A stretch of 64,000 bases of DNA from SCN-69-37 sp044507065. Lineage in GTDB: Bacteria; Acidobacteriota; Vicinamibacteria; Vicinamibacterales; SCN-69-37. Below, one piece after another: positions 63,114-64,000 of this stretch. Made by a program: the position numbers and the translations under genes. Where the stretch lies: NCBI GenBank assembly GCA_044507065.1, contig JBIQJY010000002.1:61439-125438 (forward strand), given 5' to 3'. The first letter of the stretch is position 1, and every line of letters starts with the position of its first letter. The notes below the pieces were generated by a model. The model did no database searches, had not been told where the DNA came from, and saw only the letters and a list, made by a program, of their open reading frames with translations.

Positions 63114-63826
63114 GCAGGCTTCACTATCTGCAGCACGTGCCGTTCGAAGGCCTGGGCAGCATCGAGCCATGGGCTCGCGCGGCCGGGCTCGAGATCACCG
63201 GAACGAAGCTGTTCGAGTCCGCCGAGTTTCCGGAGCCGGGCGACATCGCTCTGCTCGTCGCCCTGGGCGGGCCGATGAGCGTGAACGACGAGGACGCGCT
63301 GCCGTGGCTCGTCGCCGAAAAGGCGTTCGTGCGCCAGTGCGTGGAGCGTGGCACGCCCGTCCTCGGTGTGTGCCTGGGCGCGCAACTGATCGCGAGCGCG
63401 CTCGGGGCGCGTGTCTACCCGAACCGCGAGAAGGAGATCGGCTGGTTCCCGATCCGCGGCGTGGCAGACGCGGGAGGGGATGACCGGTTCCGGTTTCCCC
63501 CCGAGGTCGACGTGTTCCACTGGCACGGCGAGACGTTCGACCTGCCGGAGGGGGCCGTGCGGCTGGCGACGAGCGCGGCCTGCGAGAACCAGGCGTTCCA
63601 GGTGGGTCGCACGGTCATCGGCCTGCAGTTCCACCTGGAAACGACGCCGGACTCGGCGCACGCGCTCGTCAGCCACTGCCGCGACGAACTGGTGGAGGGT
63701 CGGTACATCCAGCCCGAAGCGGCGCTCGTCGACGTGCCGCCGGCCCGCTACGCCGGGATCAACGCCCTCATGGGGAACGTGCTGGACTATCTGCTGGGGC
63801 GTGACGGTGCGAAGACTCGCGCCTGA
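63110..63826 (+). CDS. Class I glutamine amidotransferase
   Basis: A 238-residue GATase1 of the GMP-synthase-like stand-alone group. The nucleophile is Cys in GVCLGAQLIASALG, the His lies in GLQFHLETT, and VFHWHGETFDLPEGAVRLA and ALGGPMSVNDED are also typical of the family. The ammonia acceptor is unknown; related proteins include gamma-glutamyl hydrolases of polyamine breakdown. GTG 63110 overlaps the previous stop by four bases. Confidence 0.85.
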   Translation: MSRLHYLQHVPFEGLGSIEPWARAAGLEITGTKLFESAEFPEPGDIALLVALGGPMSVNDEDALPWLVAEKAFVRQCVERGTPVLGVCLGAQLIASALGARVYPNREKEIGWFPIRGVADAGGDDRFRFPPEVDVFHWHGETFDLPEGAVRLATSAACENQAFQVGRTVIGLQFHLETTPDSAHALVSHCRDELVEGRYIQPEAALVDVPPARYAGINALMGNVLDYLLGRDGAKTRA

Positions 63827-63869
63827 CGGGGTTGAAGGGGGATGGAAAGGCCTGGACGCGGCCGGGGAA

Positions 63870-63945
63870 TGGGGCGAGCGACGGGAATCGAACCCGCAAC
63901 CACCGGCGCCACAAGCCGATGCTCTGCCATTGAGCTACGCTCGCC
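63870..63945 (-). tRNA. tRNA-His (GTG anticodon)
   Basis: A complete cloverleaf on the minus strand. The acceptor arm (63938-63944 with 63874-63880) is preceded by G-1 (63945) opposite discriminator C73 (63873), the histidine identity pair. The anticodon GTG is at 63912-63910, and CCA is encoded at 63872-63870. A weak TAAGAT hexamer upstream (63967-63962) may be its -10. Confidence 0.96.
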
Positions 63946-64000
63946 ACAACGGCAACATGGCATCTTAGCGCAAGACAGCAGCAGGGTTCCAGCGCGGGGG

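Noticed and set aside
1..64000. CRISPR arrays, insertion sequences, prophage or integrase/attachment sites around the locus at 38-59 kb
   Set aside because: I found no regularly spaced repeats, transposase or integrase motifs. The tRNA genes at 2401 and 63870 are far from the locus and show no partial duplications that I could see.

Overview
The window is very GC-rich, densely coded chromosomal DNA. It looks like an Acidobacteriota genome, probably of the Vicinamibacteria type. This is an inference from the remnant of an acidobacterial duplicated orphan permease (ADOP/MacB-like), many secreted hydrolases, NHEJ genes, GTG/TTG starts and strong GC3 bias; no rRNA is present to confirm it. I see no insertion sequence, prophage or CRISPR array.

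Left part (1-39 kb) is mostly housekeeping and scattered metabolic genes. In order: the 3' end of a PHP phosphoesterase coupled to a degenerate ABC-ATPase-like protein; a HAD phosphatase; a cold-shock protein; tRNA-Ala(GGC); an internally deleted ADOP pseudogene beneath a hypothetical gene; a FUSC membrane protein; a quinone oxidoreductase; a secreted hypothetical; an AddB/AddA-type helicase-nuclease pair; a zinc-ribbon and a J-like mini-protein; an Mrp-type Fe-S carrier; an M16 peptidase pair; a lipoprotein GDSL hydrolase; a three-gene hydrolase/amidase/esterase operon; a TonB-dependent receptor; a DsbA-like oxidoreductase; pyruvate kinase; a NamZ-like DUF1343 protein; LigD and Ku flanking an M20 peptidase; and an ExeA-type ATPase.

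The striking part is 38-59.5 kb. A cytosolic-looking S8 protease (minus strand) is divergent from a tightly packed nine-gene plus-strand operon (39506-51662): di-haem cytochrome c, OYE-type flavoprotein, alpha-dioxygenase-like haem peroxidase, a trypsin-NUC nuclease fusion, GMC oxidoreductase, metallophosphoesterase, an EAD1-trypsin protease, an alpha/beta hydrolase and a lipid-associated domain protein. The operon converges on a gene that reads as a bacterial gasdermin (51677-52471, minus). A TPR-like/outer-membrane protein pair follows, then a minus-strand three-gene operon EAD1-iSTAND / MoxR AAA+ ATPase / membrane-anchored vWA-like protein (59452 to 54938). EAD1 adaptor domains occur both in the protease and in the sensor-like protein. 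The proposed reading is an NTPase-controlled conflict or cell-death locus in which EAD1 contacts recruit a protease that cleaves the gasdermin, combined with a lipid/sterol-oxidising module. That combination is the best candidate for an undescribed system.

The right end (59.5-64 kb) carries a Big2-domain exported protein, a DUF2089-type regulator with a striking nested inverted repeat at its promoter, a Yip1-like membrane protein, a secreted alpha/beta hydrolase, a class I glutamine amidotransferase and tRNA-His(GTG).
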